Source: Lineus longissimus (lineage: Eukaryota > Nemertea > Pilidiophora > Heteronemertea > Lineidae). Taken from it: DNA of 60,000 nucleotides. This document shows positions 21,629-36,600 of this stretch, in pieces. The translations under genes and the position numbers were made by a program. The DNA lies in the NCBI RefSeq assembly GCF_910592395.1, contig NC_088311.1:1120501-1180500 (forward strand), written 5' to 3'. Under the pieces are notes generated by a model. The model was not told the DNA's origin, ran no database searches, and saw only the letters and a list, made by a program, of their open reading frames with translations. Within the stretch, counting starts at the first letter, position 1. Each line of letters begins with the position of its first letter.

Positions 21629-24600
21629 GTAAGTAAAGTGTATGCTACGGATCCGTCTGGCATTCCTGAACAGCTGTTGCCTGTCGTATTCCCTGAACTA
21701 CTGAAGGGTTGCCTCGGGTAATCATCGACATCTTGACATTCACTTCACGTGACTCTCTGAAAGGAAGTGAATTTCGTGAACAATACACAATCCCATCGTC
21801 ATATCTGAAAATACAGGTATATCAACTCATAACAGATGTAAGGCAAGTACAAACAGAAACTTACTCTCTTCCTACGGCATGGAAGTAGTATGATGTCGGT
21901 TCATTGCAAAGTTATTAAATTTTCTATCTTGTTTTAATCCGCCTGTTTATCCTGAGGCACTGCAGCGATAGGGTCTCGCTCACCAATATATTCTACGGAG
22001 CGTAAGAGGAACATACATGCCCCCTGGCCTAATAGATCTTAGAGAACTCTAAGAATTATAGATCAAGATAGGTTGATGTTTATGTTCACCACATCAGACG
22101 CACTAGTTCTGTTCTACCATGCGACCTGATATCCGCTCAGGAGTTTCTTGGTCGTTTTAAAAAAATGCTCACTGTAATAGCAGTAATGAGGAGCAGTTTG
22201 GCTGGCTGTAATCTACTACTCTTTAAGAAATTATACCACACAATGAACACACGTGAATAAACTGGGATGACTAGTATTGAGAAGGGGCATCTGTCTTGCA
22301 ATGCAATTGGTTTAGATTTAGTGCAAGGGATGTAGTGTAGCCTGCTAGATATGTTTTTGTGAAACTCGAATGTTTTTTTTCATTCCCGACAATCCTTCTC
22401 AGTAATTCTGAGCATTTCTTGATGATGCCTGCCAAAGGTATTTTACTCAACGCACCTTCCTGTATGTATCACTATTGCTAAAAGGGCCATGCCATGATAT
22501 CTCTTCATGATTGTAATCGAAACAAGAATCAACTAAATTCTGCAAAATGACAAATTTCCACTTGAAGTTGCATTCAGTGTTTTGTCCATTGATGCGGAGT
22601 GGTTCTGTAGTGAGATGCTCGAAATCTTATTACACCCAAGGGCGATGCCAGACAGTAGTATCATGTTGATAGTGGTTAGAGGCCATCGTATCGGGGTGAA
22701 CCCTCAATCTTGGTGACTGAATAATTCACGGTGTATCTCTCCATTAACACGTGTTTCCCATAGCTATTACTATCAACTGACGGACATGATCTCATCGAAT
22801 GGTAGCACTTCATGAAACGTTCATAAATATTCTAGATGTCTGTACCATTACTATACGTCTATTACAGTTTAACAAGCTTGTCAAGTGGACAACAATAAAC
22901 AATGGAACGCCACCTATACTGCTGGTGAGAATGATTAATAAGACATTGATCAGAATCATGAGGCATTGATATTTAATAACGTCAAATGAAAAGATGACTA
23001 AAAATACTTGAATAACGTGCAATGACGCTTAACTCTTGTGTTGGTCTTATCATTATAAAACGCATTGAACTTTTTCCGATGGTCTTCTCCCCAATGTTAC
23101 TGGTTTCACTTTCGCTGCCAAGATAGCTTGATAACGAGAGTCAAGAAGTAGCTTTCAAGCATTCCAATAGTTGAGTTAGAGAATTGGCTTATGAAGCCAA
23201 ACGTATGTACAGGTTAGCCTCTGGCAATATCGCAATATCTAACCTGCCTTTACTGGCACTATTGCCATCTGCTGCAATTTCACACTGGTCACAGCGGCCA
23301 GACGATAATTGTAAGAAGTCGGTTGGGCAATCTTGTGTTATCGCGCCCGAGATACTTAAGGAACCAAATTCACCACAACCTAGTAGAAGCAATCCAAGAT
23401 GACACAATGCATCTGCTTGTGATCTGATCACTCAGCTTACAAGGACGGTTTGATCATGGTCAGTCAGATTTTAAATTCTACCCGACTGTCTTATATATAA
23501 GCGCGCCTTTCAAGGATCCCTTTCAATCTTGCCTTGATATATGTCGGGTCATGTCTCAAAACGACAGCACTATTCATATTCTTGGCGAGAACAGTAGCAT
23601 TCTCGGTCCTGGCCGAGCTTTTGGCTATTGGACTCAGATCCAATCCGATGGCAATCTAACAGAGCGTACATGAGGTGTCAGTGGCCATTAGTGTCATTGG
23701 TGACACGGGATGTCTAGACACCGTTATTCCAATTAGTCAGGCGCCTGAAAACAATACGAAGAAAACATCCGGCCTGATGGTATAATCATGGGGTGTAGGT
23801 GTTTGTTTAGTAACCCTTTCACTCCCAAAAGATGACTCGCTCATTCTATCCCATCAGGTTGACACTACGAAAGCTAGCATTTTCGACCTTCTGTCTCGAA
23901 CTCCTGAAAAATTCCTTCAAATGGTCGCCGTGTCAAAGTTTTCAGTTTACCAGAACCACCTTATGTCATTACCGTATAGGGGCTTAACCCAGTCTTCTTT
24001 TTGTTAGCATTTGAAATGCAAAGCCCGTCTTTTCGTTTCTTTAGGTAAAGGTTAACGTACTCCCGAAGCAAGCAAGCAGCTGCAGCATGATCATATTTTC
24101 AGCAGGAAGTTTATTCATAGATACGGAGTGTACTATTTCTTATTGAAAAAGAACCCGAGACATGTATCCGAAGCCACCTTGGCGTGTGCTGGCCTGCATG
24201 ATTTAATGAATAATAACGATTTTGATAGAATATGTTAAATCAATCAATGCAGTGTTCAATGAAGCGAATATTTCTGTGACAAGAATCTTTCGCTGTATGT
24301 GTCAAAATAGTGGCTCTGTGAATACGATTAACCCTCACAGACTCAGGCCTTTGGGTCGAGCAACGTGATCAGACTCCCGGCTCATTACAAAGTACATTAA
24401 TATGTTGGTCGTTCTGAGATAAATGCACTAACATTGTCGCCACAGATGAATTGCTTTTTCATATAAAGTTGATACTGCAATAAAAAATTCATTTCCGACT
24501 TTGGCTTTTCATCAGATATGGCGTAAACATGTGACATTTTGTCAATAAAGCTTACAACATGGCTAGATGCTAGGATGGTGCCATGTATTGCCGAATCGCT

Positions 24601-27600
24601 GGCAAGAAAAGACAAACATTATGTTTGTTTCGGTTCTTTCAATATTCTTATTTTAAATCATTGTATTGTAAAGGAAAACCTGTCTGTTAGTTACGTTCGT
24701 TGCCCCTTGAGGTGTCCCAATAAACTAGCTTCTTCCTCGTAGACAGCATAGAAGATAGGTTAAGTTCCAATACTTAACTTTTGTATTAAAGCTGTAGTCT
24801 AAAACGAAGACAGAAGCCCTGCTTCCTGGTGTTGTTATCAGTAAACCAGACATGAAACTAGGTGAAAGATTTCTGTTCTGAAGAATTGGATCAGGGCAAA
24901 GTGGTCAGCCATGTTACCCGGACAGATTAACTTATTTCATATTATCAATAACGGGCGCAAGGAGAGGCGAATGGCAATTGCTAGTGACAGAATCGACGCG
25001 ACCAAGGCGAGCTGTTACTTATTGGTTTTGCTGCCTCTGTGGTTATGACCACTGGTGGGTCTTTGTGCGAGCCTCCATTCCAGGGTTTCGCCTGGGGAGA
25101 TAGCCTCGGTGACATATGGCATATTTACAAGGGTCACCATTAATAGACCTGAGAGGCTGGGTTAGGATGAAAGAGCTGTAAGTGTCGTATGTAGCTAGCT
25201 TTATGACTTTTGTGCAGGGAACGGCAGAGGGCTTTGGGCCAAAATCAACTTGATTCTTATGAAACAAATATATCCATAAATAGTGAAATTGTGGAGGTTT
25301 TGATTTGCCGATTCGGCCCCGGGCTAGCTGTTTGGATCGAAAGAACAATTGAGACATTCTCAAACAATCGTCAGATTCATGATTTTTTTCGGCACAATCC
25401 ACCGACAGCCCTAATGGCAACTGCAACTTAGACGTATATGTAACCTATGGCAATGTTAATGATAAGAGCAGTAATAATCATAAATAGCATTGATATACAT
25501 TCATCAATATGATACCATTTCACTTAGATTTTCACCTGAAGAAATCTGCTTTGCAGAATTGATATCTGATTCATAATCTGAAAATCTCAAAGACATTACC
25601 TAAAACCAATATCATCCTCTTAATCTAAAAGCATGCTGCAGCCACTTACATGTAAGGGCATCCATGACATTTGATAATTGCTTATAGTCAAAATATCAAC
25701 CTTAATGTAACTGAACCAGCCTTTGTTTGTGTAGGATCCCAAAGGCAAAGAGTAACTTCAAGTCAGTGTGTACTTCTTTGAACCATATCGACCGGGGTTC
25801 TTGGTGTCTTCGTTGCGTCTTGTGGGAAAGTGTGTGTTTGTAACTTGGTTGAGGCCGCCTGTACACACATAACATAATGATCAAACACACCATGAATTCG
25901 CAAAGACTAATGATGCGCATATATTTCCTTTGTGGTGCACGGCAAAGACTAGTCAACTTGATATAAAGCCGTAAGTAGTTTTTGAAGATGGTAAAAGAGT
26001 TTGTGATGTAGTGAATACACCGAGAACGATTTCGGTATAGAGGTGGATACTTATTATCCCACGTTAATGAAAAAATCAAGACGATTCATGCAGAAGATAG
26101 GATTCTCTCTTTTGCAGTTGATGACCGATGCGTCCAGAATAATCAACTATTGTATTTTTTCCATATATGTTCCGCTTTTCAATTACCTTGCATCTCGTAA
26201 GTTTTTCCATTACTTATTCAAATATTGGTAGACCTTTTCTAAATATCAAGACACGAGACCTCGAGATTACGCTCCTCTCCAGAAATTGCATGACGAGAAA
26301 AGTAGAGCACGCAATGATTTCCACTCGTGTGCATGTCACTTTTCACAGTAGTACTGGTTTCAAGTAGAAACGATTCAAATACTGGAGACCTAGCTTGCAA
26401 GGCAATCAGCTTGACTGCTATTACAAGTCGGACCCAATATGCTCTCCGCTCTGGCATTCGCCTTTATGTTGAAAACTGCCATCGAAGCTGTGAGAAGGCC
26501 AGTGTCAATAAAAAGATCATAACATGTTCCAGTAATAACGGTGGTGGAATCGGAGATTCACTTTCACTTCAGATTTCATATTCGTTTTCCGACGAGCTCT
26601 ACAGGTTGTTTGGTTATTTCCTGATCTTGCCTCGGTAAAAAGAAGTTGCCAATGTCGAACATAGCTGTATTGTCGGATTCAGAGCAAGACATATTATTTT
26701 TTCCAGGGTATTTCATTACCCTGCAGGTTACGCATCCGGTAACTTGTCATATGAACAATTTTACTGGTTAATGGTAGGCAAATGACTTCTGACTGCATTT
26801 GCTAACAAAAACTTTTTGCCTGAAGATGATGAGCATCACACGAACTGTAATTGTTCCTGTTGACGAAGTTAAGTTATAACATACGTTCAGCTAAGAACTG
26901 TCATGACACATTATATGTGTGACAGCTGGTTGCATTCATGAAGTATACTGCAATACAGAAAATCACATTTTTGTTATATGTTAATTTCAAACATTAGTGC
27001 CTGTTTGCCAGCTGCCAGTATCATCTTCATGCAACAGCCCATGCAACAGCCCATACCAAACATAAATTCTCTTAATCTATGCTTGCCCATACCCAAGTTA
27101 TTGGTCGATGTCACAGACAAAACTGATGTTTTAATGAGCTATTAAATTTGTCGAAAGATGCACCGTCGTAGTACTAAAACTACTTTTTTTCGTCGTAAAA
27201 AGTTTAAGTAGGACTTCTGTTGTTTCAGTATACCCTGATCTTTATTATGTCGGTGTCGATGCGAGACAATCATTAAGAAAACCTCTGATTTATAATGCGG
27301 ATGAGAACATTGATTGTTTATGCGTAGATCGTGGTCTTTACAACATTAGTGCTAATTTGTCTGCAGAAACTTTTTCGACGTCTTTCCAACAACGACAAAA
27401 CTTAATACATAATACCCGACCATGAACTTTTAAATTGTAATACGGTCAGCTAATATCAAAGCCGCCTATTATGCTCCACACCTACTGCTTTATGAATGGG
27501 CTGAAATGCACGTAAGAAATTGATGAGATTCATATTCGCATTAGGCCATACATATTATATATACTTTTAACTTTCGTATATACCGAAGATGACAATTTAA

Positions 27601-30600
27601 TACGCTGCAACACATGATTTATGTCATGTTGTAATCTCGGCAACTCCGATACATTTTTTTGGAGCTATTTATCAAGTGGTGAGAACAAGACTGGTATATT
27701 CCCCTTGGCGATAAAACATCGATATCGTGTTGTTGAATATATACTCGAGAAGGTTTTCTTGATGTTTTCTTGTTAATTGCTGTTTCGATGTTGCATTTGG
27801 TGGCCGCAACTGATAGACACAATCACGCCATTAACCTTTTATGAAATAGGATCCGTTTTATATTTTGATCTGATTTCACCAATCTTCATGCAATAAAACC
27901 CACCTTGTGTCCACTAGAATGCATCACAAAACTGACTCAGATATAGCATCAAGAAATTGAATTTCAAACCATAATCCTTTCTTCGAGGTTTGCTTCTATC
28001 TTTCGCTTTATGATCAACGAATGAGCACTTATGAAATATCGTGATCTAGTCAGTGTCAGAGGTGCGAGAACTCAATAAGAAATAACGAGAGATCGCCTCC
28101 TAATGACGTCATTACGTATGATCTTCACGAACTCGACGAGCAGCAATAGAGAAAATCTGAAATTTCATAAAAAGATCTCGCCGTCTATAATGGATTAAAG
28201 TGCTACTTGGTATTCTCTTGGCGTCTGGATGATCCCTGGGAAAGGCTGCTGCCAATACAATTAACAAGTCAAGATGATCTTGAGCTTATGACAAGAAAGT
28301 GACGCCATCATTTATTCAGGCATCCTGGATGAATGGTCTGCTTATCATCTCGAAATTGATGTAAAGAAATCAATATGGCCTGTTGAAGAGAGCAAACATT
28401 CATTCTTTTGCATCATGGATTTCTTTTGTGTACCTCTTCCCTCTTTTTGTCTTCAGAAGTTAACCTTAACTTTCACGTTGGTTCGTATTCGTGATTTTGA
28501 ACAAAGCTTTTTGGATGACACGCTCTTCATCTTCTTGCTCTATTCAGTTGTTGGTCACCTATTGGGGTATAATGATGCCAATGTTCGCATTTCTTGCACG
28601 CTACGTACAAGTGATATCAGAGGATAGCTCTGCCCACCTCAATCTTCCCCTTTCAGATCATTTCAGGTCCATTTGTTTTAAGTACGTCAGTAAATGTGGA
28701 AAGTCATGTAACTAACTCGGCCAGTAGGATAATCCTTGAATGGGTATCCTACCTCCAAATTGATGTATTCCCTTTAAGCTTACCTCTGCCAGTAAGCCTA
28801 TTGGAAAAGCATTTAGCATGACTAGTCTAGTTAGAATACGAACCACTGATCCGTCTCCAATTAAGTATCATGTCTTTTCGAAGAGCAATATTTTCAAATT
28901 CCCATTTACGCTCGGAGCGAGACCGCTAAATAGCACTAAAAGTACGATCTCCAATAATCTTGTGGATTCTAACTATCTTGGTCATCGGTTGTTTGAGCAT
29001 GTGGGGATTAATGCATCATGTACGATTTTCAGTCTTTACATTGGCTAAGGTTTTATCCGATGTGAGGCGAGGTTGACAAAAAGACTGACCTTTATGGCAT
29101 CTACTAGCTAAACAGGTCATCAAGCAGTGGAAGAAAGAAGGGGGCATAGAACCGACTAAGTCCCGTGCTTGACAAATGACTACAATATGGCATAGGCTAG
29201 CATAGGCCCTCCATCAAAGTAGTAGTATCATTTTCATCATCATTATCATTATCAGTATTATCTTGAAAACCCCACAACCCAAACTTTACAAACAGAAGTA
29301 CACACTGATTTCAGACTGCAATGAAGTTCCCGCCAAGTGTGTACAACGTATGTCTTCGGAGTGCGTACCCTAGCCACATTGAATATCTCAAACATGCTTT
29401 AGAGTATACTAGTACTCGCTATTATACAATGGTTATCAGTGTTTCAAAGCAAGTGAACAAGAATTACGGGGGAAAAAACCCAGACTTTCATCCTCGTGAT
29501 TGAATGCAACGTGGTATAGCTGATAGATGATCTTCATGATAAAAGACTAGAAAAACAACCAGTCAGATACGTACCAACGATAAGTGAAGAAGCTTTGTTG
29601 CCTATCCACGTCTTACTGTCTCTGATCCATTCAAGTTGATGATTAGACACCAAGGAATAGGGTTCAAGGGGTCTTCTCTCTCTATTATGTTGGTAACATC
29701 AAAGACTGCATGTCTTCAACCCTGAACTATCTGTCACAACTTGGTGACGTTTCTGATGGCTGTATGTAACTACTGTGTGCTACTTTCATTCGGTGTGCCA
29801 TCATTGCATTGATCAAAGCTTTGATGATGTATATTCATTCCTTTAAATGCAACACCCCCAGTAACAAACGAGCAATTCGTATAGGCAAGTGTTTATCCTT
29901 CATGGAAAAGGCAGTCGGTGACGATTAACCAGTACGATAATGGCTAGTAATAGGTGGTTTCTTCTGTCCGCTAGGTTGTGCCTTTGTCGCGCTTTCCAGC
30001 ACATGCATGACAGTTCACTAAGTATCTGCACTATGAAAAGAATAACAGCTAGGACTCAAGAGTTAAGATTTCTGCCTACAAGAATTCTTTGCTACGTCAA
30101 AGATACGGTAGTGAATAAAAAAAGAGGCATAGTCATGAAGAGAAGAACTGGGATTAAACCCTCACCTTATCAGTCTAATGGAAGCATGTTTTGCTTCGAT
30201 TCGGGTGGAAAAGTACATTATGGCGGACCTGGGTGTTAGGTATCACAGTATAACGCTATGTTGAGACAATAAGCGTTCAGTTCAACTATAGCCGCTTCAT
30301 GATGTTCGTCTTTGTGTCCATCATCGACATGGTTCGCTCCAAAGGTCACAATCCATCTCGTTTAGCTGATTAGCCATTGGTATGGTTTTATGACTTTAGC
30401 TGATACATCGATGCATTCAAGTTGTATGGCTGATACGCTGTCAAACACTGAACAGAATCGTTATTTGAACTCAGCGATGTCTGTTATTGAGTGCATAAAT
30501 GCAGCCACACACTATCCTGGCATAGTCCTGTTGTGGCATATGAGATGAAGAACTCAACGATCTTATTGTATTTTCCTATTGTGAAGTTGTCGTGCAACTG

Positions 30601-33600
30601 AAACACCTCATCCTTGTATCGATGCTTCGTTGGGAATCATCAGCGTGGGTGCAAATATGAAGTTTACACGCCAAGTGACACCTAATGATCCGTCATTCGG
30701 ATGCATCCAATTTGATTGCGAACCGCTCAATAGATCTGTTCATGAGACCTTTGACTTGTCTCCCGAAGTGTAAATTGCCGGTTGGGTGGTCTGAAGAATC
30801 TTGCTGCTGAAGCCCTGTACTAGACAAAACTAAGAAGCAGAGCAACTGAAATCAATTCAGATAAGCTAGGTGTATCCGTTGATGTTTTATTGAGTCTCAA
30901 ATTTATTGAATTGGTTAAAGCTTTGCCTCCAGACTAATCCCTTGAACACCGCTTCCAGGTTAAACATGTTCCCAGCTTTTTATCCCCGGGACAATAAACT
31001 GTTCCCAGCTCTGATTATTGGAGCTACAGAGGTTTAATCCAGAGCAGGCAAGATGCTGATTTGTACGCAGTTTTTTAACGTGGAGCTGTAGTTCGCAGCA
31101 ATTCCTTTCATCCACATGTAAAGACTGTATGGTTCACACTCTTTTGGCATACTCACTGTCTCAAAGGAAAGTTCAAGTCTGTGCCGGCTTATATTAGTTC
31201 CACTTAGCTCTGGTACTGAATGTGGTATTGTTTTCAAGTTTGAGAATGTTGTCCTATGGTTTTTTCGGCATTTCAATTTCACTTTGCTACAGTTTTTTTT
31301 CTCTTGCCGCTCTGAAGTGAATTCCGAACATGTTTGTGTTTTTCATGAGAAGTGATGAGTCGACAAGGCTGACTTAAATACGCTTACTTTGGAGGCAAAT
31401 TATTGCATTTTCAACCTGATCAGTTATCATTCATCTTCTTCCAATCATTTGATTGACGCATTGATCTCCAGTTGTCTGTATCTTCCTGATGTATCGATTG
31501 CTTCAACCACTGCCTGCGGCCACTAATCCACACTATGTTGATGCTTCACTTCCGAGTACTATCGATGCCAATATCGATTATAGGACTTATTAGTCATCAT
31601 CAGAAAAGAAACTAAATCCAACAAGCGTAAACAAAGATGAAGATATTGAAGCAGTACTTAACGAAACACATTACTTTGAATGAGAGCAGGAATGTCCGAT
31701 TGATATAGACAGCACGGGTGGTTCTGCAGGCTTTCTTACTCACCAATGCTGTTAAAAGTAACCATATCAACTCGTATAGCGATGCCGTGGACCAACATTT
31801 ATATTGCCTACCACTAGCAGGTTTGGGAAGTGGGGACCCAGTCATTGAATCCGATAACGCAGTTAAGGGACCCCATCGGACAAATACATTATTGTTTCAA
31901 GTACCCGGCCTGCACCCGGTAGGATGGCTGCTGTCTAGCATTTTCATATGCAAGTGCTACTCGAAATGAATGTTCTTGTAAATATTGGGCAATAGGATGG
32001 CGGTACTCGATGTGGGTTCATTGAACTGGCTTGGAATCAGTTTCAGCCAGCCATAGTTCGTAGTTAGCTACAGGGCTGAATACGTTGCCAATGACATTGA
32101 CAGGAAATGACAACAGCCTTAAGGAACGTCCGTGCCGTGTCTACATGTGTTTTGATGTATCATGATTATTGTCGCCAGCGAAACTTTGCAGACATCGACA
32201 CAGCCGGCCAATTTTGATATTAGTAGAAGTGGAGTGTGTCTTGATAGGAGCGGTGTAGCATACATTTGCAGGCATAGCGATATAGTAGACTGTCTTGCTG
32301 CTTAAACATTCCCTTGCAGGTACTGTGTAGCCTAAAGGCCTGCTTTCATTTGAGTGTTTTTCCGTTGCGGAGCCACTGTGGCAAAACAACGTTTGGTCAA
32401 GCGTGAATGTCAATTGCCTGCTTCGAAACTCGACTTTCATGAAAAATCGCCAACCACTCCACGCCTGTAGATGCAGTGCAAGAAACTAATTGCCAGTGCA
32501 CTCTTCCTTAAGTGAAGTACATATATACCTTCTATCTTTTGCCGGCACTTGTTGATAACGAAGGAAAACTTCTCCTTGTTAGAGACTAATTGATTAATGC
32601 AGGAATGCTAATTGAGAGATCAAAGCCGAATAAGCCCCAAGGGATCATACGATACCCCTCTAATTAAAAACTGATACGTTATTCAAGCAGTTGTTGTAAC
32701 GTAGTCCTGAGGGCCTAAACTGAGAAATCATTTCTGACCTTCAATCTTGCCTATAGCATATATAGTGTGAAAGTCAGTGTTTTCACATTGAAATGAAATA
32801 TGCTTTCATAAGTTTTGGATTGATAAGAAGATATATGTGATGAAATTTCTTATCCAGTTGATTTAACCCTGAAGATGATAGCGATTTTCCAGACGGTCTT
32901 CTCCTTTCCTTGCCTTTAGCATTGGCTTTGATATCAGAGATCAGCAGTCGTTCACTTTATTTTTTTGTGGAATTATTTGACTTGACAATGGTGATGAATA
33001 TTGCAGCCTGGAAGGACCAATGCCGTCACGGCATGGTGCGGGCGCTCGATTACCCCGACATACTACTTCGATGACTTTCTATACTGTCATGAAGTGTCAA
33101 TGGAGACTGGTCCTACATTGCTCTACATACCGTAGAAGGGAGGTCCACCCTTTTCATGTAGTTGTTTCATACTATCAAAATGAGGAACATTGGACTAGGT
33201 GTCTTAATCAGGGTTTACTGTACAGTGACGTTTACCTTATTTGCGTTCTATATGACGCTTTTAATTCCCTTTAAGCTAAATGGCTTTGATGTATTTGATA
33301 CAGAAAAGAAAAAGACGTGGTGTTACCTGCCAATAGCTGATCAGGTTTAAGCTACCGGAATAGAAAGCAGCTGGTAAAAAAACGGTATCTCCAAGACAGC
33401 CACTTCAAAGACTTAGCCAGCGTTAGGCGGTACCTGTTTTACCGGCCACATGAGACTCCAAAGGGCTTTGATAGATTAACTGTGGCGCGCGCAAATGTTC
33501 TGTTGTCCCAAGGTGAAAAATTTTATTAAAGTGAAACAAATTGGAACATCAGAATGGATGATCTGTTTCGAATGACACTCTGGGATAAATACCAACATGA

Positions 33601-36600
33601 TTGGTACGGTTTGATGGAATATTAAGCGGCAGCCCTGACGGCAAGCTTAACATTCGCCTTTAAGTCGTTTAAGAAAAGACGTGTCGGAGTCATGGAACAT
33701 AACTTAAGTGTACTAAGGGTTTAAAGGCGTGCCTCACTCCTCTATAATGTATGCATGTATCCCGCTTGTGATAACATGTAGATGTATATAACCGGAGTGC
33801 CATCACGAGACATGCCAGGGTGTATTAAAAATCCTTTGAACAAGGGAATTATGCCTTTTAGAAAATAAAATGACATTGATGTTTTCACTAGTACTTCTGT
33901 ACTTCACATGATAATGAAAGCAGTTGTAGTGCGATAACTTATCAAGCAGTGATTCATTTACAATGATTGTACCTACATTTCCAACCTTTCTTTTTGACAT
34001 TCATTGTCATTGTTAAAGTCTGATGAAAATATTCCCATGCTACTGGTCGAAAAGCTACAGTCTGCGACCCAGATCGACCTTGGGTGTTTCGCTTGAAGCT
34101 GCGATTAAATTCCTGAAGAAAAGTTGGAGATTGCAGCTGCTAGGCTGACATTTTACTTGGATGAATTGGTTGTAGCCTCGAGCAAGAAACTCAAGAACTT
34201 GCCGAGTAGCTACTTGCACCTGTAGGCTACCTCGTCAATGAGTAATGTATCGGGGAGAAGAACACAACTGAAAGAAGTGTCCTTTTTCCAGAAAGGAACT
34301 TTGAACATGTTGAATACAACAGATATCTAATTCTAAATGTGTATGACCAGTTGTGCTGATGTTAAGACCTGTTGGCCGTTGATCGCTGTATCACAGGTTG
34401 TACCGTCCTTCTTCAGAGAACCACCTCAGTCATGGCACGAAGAAGGTACAATAAAGTGCATCTTGATGGCCGAAAAAGTAAGACAAAATGTGCTCGAATT
34501 GCTGTTTCTGAAAAATGGATTCAGCTTGATTATTCTGAAATGAGTCGTGCTCCGACCTGGATTATTTATCCGGGCCTGACCATCCATTCCGTTTATCAAT
34601 AATGTCATCACCTCTCTGTGATATTGGTGATATTGATGGGTCGAGTTTATTGGCATGAGGTGACCTGTTCGAGTAATAACGGCGGCAAAGCCGGAGAGGT
34701 TGTGATTAAGCTTATTGTCACAACGTATGGCAGAGCGTGCCTGCTATTTGATGGCCAAAGATATGACCAGATGGTAATAGGAATCTCACTGACGATTGGT
34801 TTGATGAGTATTGGCAGTGACTGATGGTATACACTGCCCTCAATGCTTGTAAAGCTTTCTACTGCACCTTATGCACCTATCGTGACATAATTGCACGAAA
34901 CCTTGCTTTAATAACGATGAGGTATGTTCGGACATGTTGTTTGCAGTAGCTGTAGTCATCAAATTGAACTACGCTACAGTGCAACGGGCAGGATATGGCC
35001 ATTATATGGATGCTTGCGCTTCGTTTATCAAGAATCGTGATACTGGTGGCCAGTTGTTCATAAGTCACTTAACGCCAACGCCCACGGACTACCTTGAGGA
35101 GCAGCCATCCACAGTCGAACCCGATCAGAAAAGATTACGACAACATCTATGGCTTCTACATCTCGGAGGGATGTTTGATTCTAACTGAATCTGACACGTG
35201 TTCATTGATTCCTGACAATCGCTGTAAGGTGGTCATTTCAGATGATATCTTTTGTTTCAACGCAGTGGATCCAACGAACCTTCCCGTGGTTGAATCGGTG
35301 TGGAAATAGCCATGATGACGCCTTGACAGTCATGATGTACAGATAATGTATATTGATCATTTTGATGAACCTGAACTAAGACCTGAATAGACAAATTAAA
35401 AAATCCCTTTTAAAACTGAGGAACATCACACAAAACATCGCCGTCTCTAAGCACCCGAGCGCACCGACTATTTCATAATTCATAATTTCATGTTTTGGCT
35501 GTTCTCACAACGCGACGTAAATAAATAATACCCAGGTCTATTTAATATAATCTATATCAGGTTTCTAACATCACTGCAAATAACACGAATTAAAGTATGG
35601 ATTTGATTACAGTTTAGCTACAATGCCATAAATTCACTGACAGGTTTCGTGTCAAGTTCAGTTCGACAAATCCAGGAAATTGACACTCGTTTACAACAGC
35701 TTTTAAATAAGTTAAACAACAGAATGTTTTTTGTTTTGTTCTGAGTCATGCAGAATATTGAACCAATAGATTGGTTATGTCAAGTAATGGCAGAATATCA
35801 ATTGATGCATGACAAAACTGAAAAATTTGGACTTAGAATTTTTTTTATCATTCAGTCAGTTCAAAATTTATTAAAAGGTGAAAAAAGTTTTGGAACTGAT
35901 GATGTTGGTTCATTTTGAGCAGAAAAAAATTGAAAAAAATATTTGGACTTCGAAATTTTTTCTAACCCTAATCCTTTCATAAGTTCAAAATTCTGAAAAT
36001 TTTTCAAAGTCCAAAGTTTCCAAAGTTTTGGGACTGATGATGTTCGTGATGTTGGTTTATTTTGAGTAGAAAAAAAAAGTGAAAAAGATATTTGGACTTA
36101 GAAAGTCACCGCCATCTTTGCTGACCAGCTAACCTAACATTTCTGGCAGACGTTTAAAAGCTGGTCTTGTCTTTATTGCTCCTTTCCCTTGAAGAAATTC
36201 CTTTCATTATCGCCTCAGCTTCCCAGCAGCAGATGTCTCATAAATTTCCTACTTAAAACCCGTTTATTTTGTCATCAACATTAAGGTTCTCTTCTAATTG
36301 GATTCATCGCCTAGTTATTGGCAAATGAGACTCTCTCCATTTGTTTTCTGCTCCAGCGTCAAATAAATTTAGAGACTGCAATTTGTCTCCTCGGCCATTA
36401 GACAATGGAGTCAAACAGTCAGATTGCTTCTATAAATGTTTGTACGACTGTTCCCTTTCAATTCGTTTGCCAACAGGGTTTTTGAAATCGAATCACATTA
36501 CTTTAGCAAGGATAAGTGGCATAAGGAGTTTCACATTAGAAGTGATGCGCCGACTTCTTGCAAGAATGCAATTACGTCGAATCCGCCATGGTCATTAATT

